In this document: in pieces, positions 33,070 through 41,182 of the stretch | Layout of the letters: the number at the start of each line of letters is the position of its first letter | How positions within the stretch are numbered: the stretch's first letter is position 1 | DNA from: Candidatus Zixiibacteriota bacterium | GTDB taxonomy: Bacteria; Zixibacteria; MSB-5A5; UBA10806 | Assembly: GCA_020344055.1 (NCBI GenBank) | Contig: CP070813.1 | Coordinates: 1,322,442-1,363,623 of the forward strand | DNA: 41,182 nucleotides | Direction: 5' to 3' | Notes under the pieces: model-generated | The model's database searches: none | Told to the model about the DNA's origin: nothing | What the model saw: the letters and a program-made list of their open reading frames with translations, nothing else | Translations under genes and position numbers: made by a program

Positions 33070-34059
33070 ATGCGATCGGCTGAACAAAAGCTATCGATTC
33101 CGGGTGGCGTGGTCGTCGTTGCCTCCGGGGCGCTATGGTTGGTGCCGGCGGTCAACTCTGTTGCCGCCATCGCCGGGATCGTAGCCCTGATTTTGATAAT
33201 AACCCGATTGGGATACGCCAGGGCTTTTTTATTGGCCTTTATCGGTTTTTTGCTGGCGTTCGGGACCGGTTCTTTGACAACTGGATATCTGGAAGCCCTT
33301 TACTACGGATTATTCTATGCCCTTTCCGTTCTCGCCCCCGCCTTTGTCATGGGGTGGGCATCGAGAAACCTTTTGAATCCGGTATCGGTAGCTTGCTATG
33401 GCTTGATCCCATTCGGGATTTTAATTTTATTATTCGCCGGAATCTATATCGATTGGTTGCGGAACATTACTTTGGTAACGGATGCTTTTTATTCCGAGTT
33501 GGAACTTTACATTAAATCGAATCCCGTTTTGCTGAAAGTCGTTGAGGACAATTATGGGGCCGGTGAGAATGGCTTAACGGTTTTTGCCAAGGAATTCGGC
33601 CAGTTTCTAAAAAGCGTGTTAAAAATTACGCCTGGATTTTTGGTTGCAGTATTTCTCGGCACCGTAGTTTTCAGCCTGGCCATCGCCGGATATATAGCCT
33701 CCAGGATAGGTATTATTACGTCGCGACTCAGGCCTTTTCACCGCTGGAAAGCCAGCGGGTGGTGGCTGTTGCCCACGATTCTGGGTTTGATTCCGGTGGT
33801 TTTCAGGATGGAGGAACTCTGGTTTTATGTCGGGCTTAACATCTTGATAGTAACCGGGCATGTCTATATGGTGGTGGGATTGGCGATTGTCGAAGCTTTT
33901 TTTAAAAGGATAATTTTACCCGTACCCATTAAGGTAATCTTTTACATAATCTTAATACTGGCGGGTCCGATTTCCGTGACCTTCCTGGCTATTCTGGGGC
34001 TTTCAGATACGAAGTTCAATTTTAAAAGGGAAATTGAGGATTTTGAGAATAAAGAATGA
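33070..34059 (+). CDS. DUF2232-type integral membrane protein
   Basis: 329 residues with about eight hydrophobic helices. It lies between rpsR and rplI, the usual place of DUF2232 (YybS-like) membrane proteins. Length and topology fit. No catalytic motif seen; biochemical role unknown. It starts 10 nt after rpsR, with GGGAGG as ribosome binding site. Confidence 0.8.
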   Translation: MRSAEQKLSIPGGVVVVASGALWLVPAVNSVAAIAGIVALILIITRLGYARAFLLAFIGFLLAFGTGSLTTGYLEALYYGLFYALSVLAPAFVMGWASRNLLNPVSVACYGLIPFGILILLFAGIYIDWLRNITLVTDAFYSELELYIKSNPVLLKVVEDNYGAGENGLTVFAKEFGQFLKSVLKITPGFLVAVFLGTVVFSLAIAGYIASRIGIITSRLRPFHRWKASGWWLLPTILGLIPVVFRMEELWFYVGLNILIVTGHVYMVVGLAIVEAFFKRIILPVPIKVIFYIILILAGPISVTFLAILGLSDTKFNFKREIEDFENKE

Positions 34060-34077
34060 AAAAAATAGAGGTAAGAA

Positions 34078-34533
34078 ATGAAAGTGATTCTTAAAGACGA
34101 TATCGAAAAGCTCGGCAAAGCGGGCGATGTCGTTGATGTTGCGGGCGGTTACGGGAGAAATTATCTCATACCCAAAAATCTCGCCGTTCCCGCCACCGCG
34201 GGAAATCTGAAATCGATAGATGTAATAAAATCGCAGAAGGTCTTCCGTGAAAGGAAGAAGAAAAAAGAGGCCGAGAAGATCAAAGACAAGCTGGAAAAGC
34301 TGTCGCTTACCGCCGAAGTCCATACCGGCGAAGAGGATAAGGTGTTCGGCTCGGTTACCGCGGCCTCTGTGGCCAAGCTTTTAAGCGATCAGGGTTTCGA
34401 AATCGATCGGCGAAAAATAATGCTTGAAGAACCATTGAAAGCTCTGGGCGTTTATACTATAGATATAAAGCTGGCTTCGGACGTCGTGGCCGGGGTAAAG
34501 CTCTGGGTGGTTAAAAAAGAGGAGCAGGTTTAG
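34078..34533 (+). CDS. rplI: 50S ribosomal protein L9
   Basis: 151 residues. N-terminal domain MKVILKDDIEKLGKAGDVVD and GYGRNYLIPKNLA, a long charged linker helix (RERKKKKEAEKIKDKLEKL), and the C-terminal domain (KVFGSVTAASVAKLL). Normal length. Closes the classical ribosomal cluster; the following gene starts 4 nt later. Confidence 0.97.
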   Translation: MKVILKDDIEKLGKAGDVVDVAGGYGRNYLIPKNLAVPATAGNLKSIDVIKSQKVFRERKKKKEAEKIKDKLEKLSLTAEVHTGEEDKVFGSVTAASVAKLLSDQGFEIDRRKIMLEEPLKALGVYTIDIKLASDVVAGVKLWVVKKEEQV

Positions 34534-34537
34534 GTTA

Positions 34538-36334
34538 GTGCAGTATCTTGACGGTATCCGCCTGAAAAGAGCCGTAAAAGCGGGATATCTCTGGCTTTAC
34601 AGCAAGCGCGAGCTGCTTAACGCCATCAATGTATTCCCTGTAGCAGACGGCGATACCGGAACGAATATGGCCTTAACTCTGCAGGCCGCGGTCGCGGGCG
34701 CCTATTCATGCAAAACGAACTCCCTGCGGGACGTCGCCAACTCCATCGCTCTTTATTCCTTGCGCGGGGCGCGGGGTAATTCCGGGGTGATATTGTCGCA
34801 GTATTTTAAAGGAATTGCGGAATTTATCGGCAAAAGGGAACGCCTGCATATATCCGATATTGCGGGTGTTTTTTCCGCCGGAGCGGAATCGGCCTACGGG
34901 GCCATGAGCGAACCCAGAGAAGGTACTATACTTACGGTCTTAAGGGAGATCGGGGAACACCTGCACCAGGCGCGGGAAAAGTTCAAAAATATCCACACTT
35001 TGTTGGAATCGGCGATGGAGAGAGGCAGGAAATCCGTTGCCGAAACCAGAGAAAAGCTCAAGGTATTGGCCGACGCAGGCGTGGTAGATGCGGGAGCGCA
35101 AGGATTTATGCATTTCATCGAAGGAATTAACAATTTCATCAAAACCGGAGAGCTTACCAAAGAAATCGATTCAGCTGCGGATATTCAGGAATTGCCCAGG
35201 ATAATTGAAGAGCACTCCAGGTTCAGATATTGTTCCGAATTCCTGGTTAAGGGCTCGAATTTCGATATCCCGGGATTGAAAAGCAGGCTCAGGAACCTCG
35301 GCGACTCTGTAATTGTGGCCTCCTCCGGCGCGGGTGAAATCGAGTATTTGAGAATCCATATCCATACCGATAAACCCCAGAGGATTAAGGGGTTTGCACA
35401 GTCCATGGGCACGATAGAGAATGAAAAAATCGACGATATGAAATCCCAGAACAGACTGATGCGGCTATGGCGCAAGGGAATGAAGCGAGATGTTACCAAA
35501 ACTGTCAGGATCGTTACCGATTCCACCTGCGACCTGCCGGAAGAGGTCGCCGAATTCTATGATATCGAAATCGTACCGATGAATATAATTTTCGGCGCCG
35601 ACCTATATAAAGATGGGGTGGATATCGATCGAAAGGGCTTTTATAAAATGCTTTCGGAATCGGAGGATTTCCCGAAAACGTCCCAGCCGTCTCCCGAAGA
35701 CTTTTCCGACGCATATAAAAATGTTTTTGCCCGGGGAGACGCGGAATCGATTATCTCCCTTCATCTTTCCGCGAATCTATCCGGCACGTATAATTCCGCG
35801 CTGATGGCGTCCGTGGAGTTCGGAGGGAAAATAACGTTGGTCGACTCCGGGACCGTATCCCTGGGATTGGGTATGATGGCGATCGTGGCGGCCGAGATGG
35901 CCAGAGACGGGGATTCGCCCGAAAAGATTACCGGAAAGCTGGCGGAGATGAAAAAAAGCCAAAAACTGTTTTTCACGCTTGAAAGCGTCGATTATCTTAT
36001 AAAGGGCGGACGAGTGGGAAAGGCCAGGGGATTTCTGGGAAAGGTGTTGGGTTTAAAACCGATTCTGACTCTGGTGAACGGTGAGGTTCGGCCGCTATCG
36101 AAAGCGCGAAATCGTGAGAAGATTATCGAAAAGATTATGTCGCTTCTCCCGGTGGATCTTTCGGATGGCAGACTGGCGGTCGCGCATGCCGCCGATCCGT
36201 CCAAGGTCGATCAGATAATGGATGCTTTAAAAGGCAGATACGATTTGAATAAAATATTAACCGGCGAAATCGGCCCGACTGTCGGAACCCATTGCGGACC
36301 CGGCACGTGGGGGTTATTTTACATGAAAGGCTGA
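34538..36334 (+). CDS. Fused fatty-acid kinase: DAK2 kinase (FakA-like) + DegV lipid-binding domain (FakB-like)
   Basis: 598 residues, GTG start after GGAGCAGG. The N-terminal DAK2 domain (~1-200) has NVFPVADGDTGTNM (Mg-ATP Asp cluster) and RGARGNSGVILSQ. A middle FakA-type domain (~205-320; YCSEFLVKG, IHIHTDKP with Cys/His) follows. The C-terminal DegV domain (~325-598) has VTDSTCDLP, TSQPSPEDF and SANLSGTYNSA, the fatty-acid-binding pocket motifs. In Firmicutes FakA phosphorylates fatty acid carried by separate FakB; here kinase and carrier are one chain, giving acyl-phosphate for phospholipid synthesis. Such fusions are known in other bacteria. Function is inferred from the families. Confidence 0.9.
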   Translation: MQYLDGIRLKRAVKAGYLWLYSKRELLNAINVFPVADGDTGTNMALTLQAAVAGAYSCKTNSLRDVANSIALYSLRGARGNSGVILSQYFKGIAEFIGKRERLHISDIAGVFSAGAESAYGAMSEPREGTILTVLREIGEHLHQAREKFKNIHTLLESAMERGRKSVAETREKLKVLADAGVVDAGAQGFMHFIEGINNFIKTGELTKEIDSAADIQELPRIIEEHSRFRYCSEFLVKGSNFDIPGLKSRLRNLGDSVIVASSGAGEIEYLRIHIHTDKPQRIKGFAQSMGTIENEKIDDMKSQNRLMRLWRKGMKRDVTKTVRIVTDSTCDLPEEVAEFYDIEIVPMNIIFGADLYKDGVDIDRKGFYKMLSESEDFPKTSQPSPEDFSDAYKNVFARGDAESIISLHLSANLSGTYNSALMASVEFGGKITLVDSGTVSLGLGMMAIVAAEMARDGDSPEKITGKLAEMKKSQKLFFTLESVDYLIKGGRVGKARGFLGKVLGLKPILTLVNGEVRPLSKARNREKIIEKIMSLLPVDLSDGRLAVAHAADPSKVDQIMDALKGRYDLNKILTGEIGPTVGTHCGPGTWGLFYMKG

Positions 36335-36339
36335 TTGAA

Positions 36340-36837
36340 ATGAATTCACCGAAAATGATTGAAGCAAAAATAAGCGGGCTGGCGTTGGATATTACCACGA
36401 ATTCGCCGGTGGTTACCATTACCCCGAGCGATTCTGATAAAATTCTTCCGATCTGGATCGGTCATTACGAAGCCTGGGCCATAAGCATGGAGATATCGGG
36501 CGTCGTCTCCAAACGCCCCCTGACACACGACTTGCTTCTTTCGGTGGTAAAAAGCATGAAGGGGCAAATCGAAAAGGTCGAGATTGTGGACCTCAAAGAT
36601 CAGACATTCTATGCCTTAATTTCCATTAGCTTAAACGGCGAAACCTTGAAGATCGACGCCCGGCCGTCAGATTCGCTGGCGCTGGCTCTCAAGGCCAAGG
36701 CGCCTATTTTTGTTAACGAGAGACTTTTCAATTTGAAAAAAGAACAGATGGAACAATCGGGTCTTCCGGACCAGGAATCTCTCCGGGACCGGCTGAGGAA
36801 GATAAATCCCGAAGATTTCGGCCATTATAAATTATGA
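36340..36837 (+). CDS. Bifunctional nuclease (DUF151/BFN) family protein
   Basis: 165 residues from ATG 36340, 5 nt after the previous stop. Matches the BFN family: VVTITPSDSDKILPIWIGHY, RPLTHDLLLSVV, and IDARPSDSLALALKAKAPIFV. A C-terminal helical extension is rich in Glu and Arg. The plant founder was reported to have RNase and DNase activity; in bacteria the role is not clear. The stop overlaps the next start (ATGA). Confidence 0.88.
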   Translation: MNSPKMIEAKISGLALDITTNSPVVTITPSDSDKILPIWIGHYEAWAISMEISGVVSKRPLTHDLLLSVVKSMKGQIEKVEIVDLKDQTFYALISISLNGETLKIDARPSDSLALALKAKAPIFVNERLFNLKKEQMEQSGLPDQESLRDRLRKINPEDFGHYKL

Positions 36838-37340
36838 TCCTTCCTTACGAAGGCGAAAGCCCCAGGATTCACAAAAGCTGCTATATTGCGCCCGATTGCG
36901 TAATTGTGGGAAATGTTACAATAGGAGCCGAAAGCTCCGTCTGGTTTAAAGCCGTCATAAGAGGCGATATCAATTATATAAAAATCGGCACCTTTACAAA
37001 CATTCAGGACGGCTGTATTATACACGTGACCGGCGGAACCTCCCCCACCGAGATTGGAGATCATGTCGTTGTCGGCCACGGAGCCTTGATTCACGGCTGT
37101 AGAATAGGGGATGGCTGCTTGATCGGAATGGGGTCGATTATACTCGATAACGCCGTTATCGGCGAAGGCTCGCTGATAGCGGCCGGTTCCGTGATTAAAC
37201 CGGGAACGGTTGTTCCGCCCAATTCGATGATGGCGGGCAATCCCGCAGTTTTTAAAAGGAAAGTTTCGCGGGAGGAGATTGAAAAATTTATGGAATGGGC
37301 CAGGGATTACAGGGGATATTCAAGGGAGTACGCGGTATGA
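36834..37340 (+). CDS. Gamma-class carbonic anhydrase family protein
   Basis: 168 residues forming a left-handed beta-helix of hexapeptide repeats (CVIVGNVTIGAESSVW and following). The three zinc His are in place: His64 (IIHVT), His82 and His87 (GHGALIHG). RGD at 43-45 and QDG match Cam/CamH-type proteins (YrdA/PaaY group). It may hydrate CO2, although many relatives have not been shown active. Overlaps both neighbours by 4 nt (ATGA), so it is tightly co-translated. Confidence 0.92.
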   Translation: MILPYEGESPRIHKSCYIAPDCVIVGNVTIGAESSVWFKAVIRGDINYIKIGTFTNIQDGCIIHVTGGTSPTEIGDHVVVGHGALIHGCRIGDGCLIGMGSIILDNAVIGEGSLIAAGSVIKPGTVVPPNSMMAGNPAVFKRKVSREEIEKFMEWARDYRGYSREYAV

Positions 37341-39166
37341 GGATCGTGAGTTTTATTGTTGTATTTATACTTTCAGTTTCAGCCGTCGCCGGAGGCTTTA
37401 TCGAGGATCCCGAAAATGGTATGATAATCGCCATGCGGGATTATCAGGAAGGAAGATACGAGGAAGCCTATAAAAAATTCAAATCCCTTGCCGATCGGTA
37501 TTCCCTCGACGGTCACCATTCCTCTTTTCGGTTCATGGCCGCGAAGTCGTTATATAAAGCGGGCGAATACGCTCCGGCGATATTATTATTCGAAAGTTAC
37601 GTGGATGATTTTCCCGGTTCCCGCTATGCCGGCGCGGCTCTGCTTCTTAGGGGGCATTCGCTGTATAAAACGGGAGACCTGACGGGCGCGGCAGCTGTGT
37701 ATATCTCCGCGGCGGATATCGATATGCGAAGCCGGGTCGGCCGTACGGCCATGGCGAATCTAAAACCTCTCATAGAAAGAGGGCTTTCCATATGGCAGTT
37801 GAAAAAACTCATCGATGAACAGCCGGTTTCGAAACTGCGCGAGGAAATGGAGATGACTCTGGCGGAAAGACAGATAGAATCCAGGCGTTATAGGAGCGGG
37901 GCAAATACTCTAAAATCCTTCCTGAGGAGAAATCCTTACGGCGAACACTCAAAACGCGCCCGCGAGCTTCTGGATTTCTGCAGCGCCAGGCTTTCCGGCA
38001 GCCAGCTTATCGGAATCCTGGCGCCGCTGTCGGGGAATTATAGCGAATACGGCCGTTCAATGGTCGAGGGCGCGAAATTGGCGGCCAAGCATATGAAGCC
38101 CGATTCGGTCGATGTTGAACTGATTATCAAGGATACCCATGGCGACCCCGTACAGGCTACCAACGTGGCCTCCAAATTGGCTAACGAGGAATGTATTGCC
38201 ATAGTAGGACCCCTCAGATCGGAATCGGCTGTCGGATCGGGAGTGATCTCTAACCAGTATGGTGTTCCCATAATAACGCCCACGGCCTCGCAGAAAGGGA
38301 TCGCCAGCTTAGGAAGTTATGTTTTCCAGGTTTCTCCGGCGGTGGAAAGAATAGGACAGACCATAGCGGAATACGCGGTCAACGAACTGGATATCAAAGA
38401 ATTCGCGATAATATCCCCGGACGATCTGGGGGGAGTGACGGTGTCCAGATCGTTTGCCCAGACGGTCTATCGTCTGGGGGGAGAGGTGGTCTATACAGGT
38501 TATTACGGCACCGGCGCCACTGATTTCAAGATGCAGATCAAACCCTTGAGAGAATTCCTGCTCATGAAAACCGAGGAACAGCTCGCCGCCGGCGAGATTG
38601 ACAGCACCGATTATACCGAAATTGAGAGGATCATCGTCGATGATAGCACCGGCGAAGCGGTCGACAGCGTCGTATTCAAAGATATCGAAGAATGGCCGGT
38701 CCATCTCGGCGGTCTCTTCCTGCCCGGTTATCCCGATGAATTGAAACTCCTGATACCTCAAATCAGGTATCATATAATACGAACGCAGTTTCTGGGGGCC
38801 GACGGCTGGGATTCGGAGGAGTTGGTAAGGGAGGTCAGGCGTTATGTCGGAAATGCGGTATTCGCCACCGATTTTCATGTCGGCTCCGATGACGCCAACT
38901 GGGTCGAGTTTGCCAACGCCTATTCCGCCGAATTCGGACGACAGCCGGACAAGGTGGCGGCGCTGACGTTCGACGCCGTCGCTCTAATCCTGTCCGGCAT
39001 GAAAAAGGGGCACAATGAACCCCAAAAACTCCGCGAATATTTGAGCGACATTAAGGATTATTACGGCGTATCGTGCAAAATCACTTTCAAGGACAACGGC
39101 CGCGCCAACGACGAGGTTCGCATTTATACAATAGACGGGGATAAAATCGCCAAGGCTGATTATTAA
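37337..39166 (+). CDS. Periplasmic TPR protein fused to a LivK/LpoA-type binding domain
   Basis: 609 residues from ATG 37337, which overlaps the previous stop (ATGA) and begins a clear signal peptide (cleavage near AVAGG). A TPR/YbgF-like region (~28-200; YQEGRYEEAYKKF, FPGSRYAGAALLLRGHSLYK) precedes a type I periplasmic-binding fold (~215-605; IGILAPLSGNYSEYGRSMVE, IVGPLRSESAVG, PIITPTAS, QVSPAVERIGQ). The combination resembles LpoA-like activators of penicillin-binding proteins and branched-chain amino-acid receptors. No transporter genes follow. Role: either envelope-synthesis regulation or ligand sensing; the sequence does not decide. Confidence 0.85.
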   Translation: MRIVSFIVVFILSVSAVAGGFIEDPENGMIIAMRDYQEGRYEEAYKKFKSLADRYSLDGHHSSFRFMAAKSLYKAGEYAPAILLFESYVDDFPGSRYAGAALLLRGHSLYKTGDLTGAAAVYISAADIDMRSRVGRTAMANLKPLIERGLSIWQLKKLIDEQPVSKLREEMEMTLAERQIESRRYRSGANTLKSFLRRNPYGEHSKRARELLDFCSARLSGSQLIGILAPLSGNYSEYGRSMVEGAKLAAKHMKPDSVDVELIIKDTHGDPVQATNVASKLANEECIAIVGPLRSESAVGSGVISNQYGVPIITPTASQKGIASLGSYVFQVSPAVERIGQTIAEYAVNELDIKEFAIISPDDLGGVTVSRSFAQTVYRLGGEVVYTGYYGTGATDFKMQIKPLREFLLMKTEEQLAAGEIDSTDYTEIERIIVDDSTGEAVDSVVFKDIEEWPVHLGGLFLPGYPDELKLLIPQIRYHIIRTQFLGADGWDSEELVREVRRYVGNAVFATDFHVGSDDANWVEFANAYSAEFGRQPDKVAALTFDAVALILSGMKKGHNEPQKLREYLSDIKDYYGVSCKITFKDNGRANDEVRIYTIDGDKIAKADY

Positions 39167-40005
39167 TGCAACCCTCAGTAAATGAAAAATACGGTCGTCT
39201 TAAGGATTACATCAGGAATCTGGGGAAGGTCGTAATCGGTTTTTCGGGAGGCGTCGATTCTACCCTGATCCTGAAAGCGTCGATTGACGCTTCAGGCAAA
39301 GATAATGTGTGGGCCGTAACCGGAGATTCCGAGTCGTTAATGCCCGAGGAACTCGAACTGTGCAGGAGATTGGCTGCGGATCTGGGCCTGGGAACTGAGA
39401 ATTTCATAGAGATAAAAACCGATGAGATGTCGGACCCGAATTACCGGAAAAACCCCATAGAAAGATGCTTCTACTGCAAGACCGAGCTTTTCGGGAAATT
39501 GCAGGAAATCGCCAAAAGGGTTTCGGCGGATCATGTTCTCGACGGATCAAATGCGGATGATATTAACGACTGGAGGCCCGGAAGAAAGGCCGGGCAGCAA
39601 TTGAAAGTAATATCTCCACTTGCGGAAGTCGGCATTACCAAAAATGATGTCAGGGAAATCGCCAGGGAAATCGGATTGCCCAACTGGGAAAAACCGTCAC
39701 TCGCCTGCCTGGCCTCGAGGATTCCCTACGGCTCGGAGATTACCGGAGAAAAGTTATACCAGGTGGCCGAAGCCGAACGATTCTTGAAATCGCTCGGCTT
39801 TACCCAGCTTCGGGTCAGGCACCACGGCAAAATGGCGCGCCTTGAGTTTTTAAAAGATGAAATGGGGAAATTATACGAAAACGGATTGAGCGATAAAATA
39901 AACTCCCGATTAAAAGCCCTTGGATTCACTTACGTGACCGTTGATTTGCAGGGTTATCGAAGCGGAAGTATGAACGAAAACATCAACAGGGATGCTTTAT
40001 CATGA
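39166..40005 (+). CDS. larE: ATP-dependent sulfur-insertion protein LarE
   Basis: 279 residues. The PP-loop SGGVDS (27-32) adenylates the cofactor precursor; WRPGRKAG and PSLACLASRIPYG (Cys181) are LarE signatures. Cys101 and Cys104 (RCFYCK) together with Cys181 give three Cys, consistent with the LarE subtype that uses a [4Fe-4S] cluster rather than sacrificing its own Cys. LarE makes the nickel-pincer nucleotide of lactate racemase-type enzymes. No larA, larB or larC lies in the window. The start overlaps the previous stop (TAATG). Confidence 0.92.
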   Translation: MQPSVNEKYGRLKDYIRNLGKVVIGFSGGVDSTLILKASIDASGKDNVWAVTGDSESLMPEELELCRRLAADLGLGTENFIEIKTDEMSDPNYRKNPIERCFYCKTELFGKLQEIAKRVSADHVLDGSNADDINDWRPGRKAGQQLKVISPLAEVGITKNDVREIAREIGLPNWEKPSLACLASRIPYGSEITGEKLYQVAEAERFLKSLGFTQLRVRHHGKMARLEFLKDEMGKLYENGLSDKINSRLKALGFTYVTVDLQGYRSGSMNENINRDALS

Positions 40006-40217
40006 CGGAAAGCCCGAATAGAAGAGTAGCGCTTAAAATTCAAATCGGTGATCAGGTTCGCGAAGTAACATTTGACGAACTGACACTATCAAACAATCTC
40101 GGTTTGGAGGCCCTCGTTAAGGTGTTGGTGGATAAAGGCGTTTTCAAGCCCGAGGAACTGCAGTCCGAAATGGACAGAATAAGGAAGACAAGATACCGCG
40201 ATCCTCAAAATTTGTGA
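40002..40217 (+). CDS. Small hypothetical protein
   Basis: 71 residues, charged and soluble, mostly helical after residue 25 (LEALVKVLVDKGVFKPEELQ). Overlaps larE by 4 nt (ATGA) and precedes a membrane protein by 4 nt. The pattern '.V..LVDKGV....EL' recalls short regulatory or subunit-like proteins, but I recognise no family. Tight overlap supports that it is real. Confidence 0.75.
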   Translation: MTESPNRRVALKIQIGDQVREVTFDELTLSNNLGLEALVKVLVDKGVFKPEELQSEMDRIRKTRYRDPQNL

Positions 40218-40221
40218 AGTA

Positions 40222-40677
40222 ATGAATGCGCTGCAATGGAAATCTCATCCGGCCCGGGAACGGCCGCTGGCAACCGTTTTTGTTCTGATATTCATTTTAG
40301 TAATTCTCTATTTCGTTTATACAATCAGCGAAGAGCCGTTTATGCTCGTCGTCGCGGCTTTAATTTTCCTGGTTTCGTTAACGACTTTCTTTTTCCCCAC
40401 CACCTACAAGGTTGATGAAAAAAAAGTGACCATTAAATATCTATTCACGTTCAAGGAAAGAAACTTATCCGCCTTTAGAAGCGTTTTCCCCGGTCGAAGA
40501 GGAATATTGCTTTCCCCTTATCTGGGACCGACCCGGCTCGAGAATTTCAGGGGATTTTATCTCAGGTATGGCAAGGATAATAAAAAGGATGTTGATAATA
40601 TTCTGGCGGAGCTAATTGAATGGCAGAACCGGATGAAAACCGGTAAAGAATCCCCGGGTGATAACGATGCCTCATAA
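40222..40677 (+). CDS. Hypothetical protein with two membrane helices and a PH-like domain
   Basis: 151 residues. Two adjacent hydrophobic helices (~18-36 and ~40-60), then a soluble part with TYKVDEKKVTIKYLFTFKER and LSPYLGPTRLENFRGFYLR that looks like a bacterial PH-type beta-sandwich. The C-terminal region is charged. No family named with confidence. It overlaps the next gene by 11 nt, assuming that gene's ATG start. Confidence 0.72.
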   Translation: MNALQWKSHPARERPLATVFVLIFILVILYFVYTISEEPFMLVVAALIFLVSLTTFFFPTTYKVDEKKVTIKYLFTFKERNLSAFRSVFPGRRGILLSPYLGPTRLENFRGFYLRYGKDNKKDVDNILAELIEWQNRMKTGKESPGDNDAS

Positions 40678-41128
40678 ATCACCGTTCGGAGCCTATGAGC
40701 TTCCGCCGGAAGAGGAAGCGTTAACTGACGAGGAAAAGGAAATACTCTTCAAGCTCGCCGATTTTGTTGTCAGAAAAGGACTTACCGTTCCGGCCATCCT
40801 TTCGCTGGAGACCGTTAAACCGTTAAACTATATCGGTTCTCAGGCCATGGTTTTTCTGGAGCCGTTCGTACAGGCGCTGTTCAGGGATATTTCCAAATAC
40901 AATACCTTTCGCCGCATGATGGAGAAGAGGGATAATGTGGAAAGGCTGCTGCAGAAAATCGAGGAGCTCGACGCCATCCAGTTCCAGAAAGAAAAAGAAT
41001 TAAAGAAAAAATACAAAGCGGAGAAAAAGGCCCGTTGGGCTAAACGGAAACGATTTTTGCGTAAATTATTCGGAAGGGAAAGGGCGGAGGATTCCAGCAG
41101 GATCTCCAGGGAAGATAGAAAAGAATAA
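40667..41128 (+). CDS. Hypothetical charged protein with amphipathic core
   Basis: 153 residues from ATG 40667; a GTG at 40658 is possible, but GGGTG then lies too close. The middle (TVPAILSLETVKPLNYIGSQ, then VFLEPFVQALF) is moderately hydrophobic and looks like a short membrane-associated helix pair. The C-terminal half is a very basic, Lys-rich coil. The 'LETVKPLNYIGSQ' segment appears conserved-looking, but I cannot name a family. It is the last gene of the plus-strand run. Confidence 0.75.
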   Translation: MPHKSPFGAYELPPEEEALTDEEKEILFKLADFVVRKGLTVPAILSLETVKPLNYIGSQAMVFLEPFVQALFRDISKYNTFRRMMEKRDNVERLLQKIEELDAIQFQKEKELKKKYKAEKKARWAKRKRFLRKLFGRERAEDSSRISREDRKE

Positions 41129-41134
41129 GTGCCG

Positions 41135-41182
41135 CTATTCTACTTGTGGCTCTTCGTTTATTTTTTCAATTTCAACAACGAC
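41135..41182 (-). CDS. C-terminal end of a minus-strand gene (partial)
   Basis: Read on the minus strand from the window edge, 15 codons encode an acidic tail (EIEKINEEPQVE) before a TAG at 41135. Composition and codon use look coding, and the arrangement would be convergent with the preceding gene, 6 nt apart. Too short to identify. Confidence 0.4.
   Translation of the reverse strand, partial: VVVEIEKINEEPQVE

Noticed and set aside
37295..37336. Upstream in-frame ATG of the TPR/LivK-type gene
   Set aside because: It lies inside the carbonic anhydrase gene and would place 14 charged residues before the signal peptide; ATG 37337 with ATGA overlap fits better.

Overview
The window looks like chromosomal DNA from an uncultured Gram-negative bacterium of the FCB superphylum (Fibrobacteres-Chlorobi-Bacteroidetes and related candidate phyla such as Zixibacteria or Marinimicrobia). 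The evidence is a secreted protein ending in two dockerin-like repeats, a CarboxypepD_reg/TonB-dependent receptor, a PorV/PorQ-type barrel, a secreted protein with a C-terminal domain resembling type IX secretion (T9SS) signals, and strong AGGAGG-type ribosome binding sites. The phylum is an inference; no rRNA gene is present. I saw no tRNA, rRNA, CRISPR array, insertion sequence, phage or plasmid genes.

Layout. (1) 1-1557: 3' end of a secreted multi-domain protein, closed by a terminator. (2) 1590-8089, minus strand: an alkyltransferase-like DNA-repair protein, then a tight three-gene unit made of a cyclic-nucleotide-binding histidine kinase, a DUF3307-like membrane protein, and a 1356-residue protein with the architecture of soluble adenylyl cyclase (two cyclase domains, ATPase, TPR). 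(3) 8090-8854: a long intergenic region with a near-consensus sigma70 promoter. (4) 8855-18283: a five-gene envelope unit (TonB-dependent receptor, secreted FN3 protein, PorV-like barrel, two lipoproteins) closed by a strong terminator. (5) 18349-21089: dacB-like peptidase and lysA. (6) 21155-21265, minus strand: a 36-residue, extremely basic protein with its own ribosome binding site and terminator. (7) 21582-26234: a thiolase homologue that has lost all three catalytic residues, then pgi, rpiA and a ZIP metal transporter. (8) 26449-31298: a solute-binding protein, NtrY-like kinase and NtrC-like sigma54 activator. (9) 31386-41128: a long, often overlapping gene run: pth, rpsF-ssb-rpsR-DUF2232-rplI, a fused fatty-acid kinase (DAK2+DegV), a bifunctional-nuclease-family protein, gamma carbonic anhydrase, a TPR/LivK-type periplasmic protein, larE and three unrecognised genes. 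The last 48 bases probably hold the end of a minus-strand gene.

How the genes may work together. The minus-strand signalling unit could make a cyclic nucleotide and sense it in one operon. The 8.9-18.3 kb unit looks like a substrate uptake or surface-display module. The 26.4-31.3 kb unit looks like a ligand-sensing two-component system that uses a periplasmic binding protein without a transporter. The best candidates for something undescribed are the catalytically stripped thiolase, the sAC-like cyclase operon and the 36-residue basic protein.
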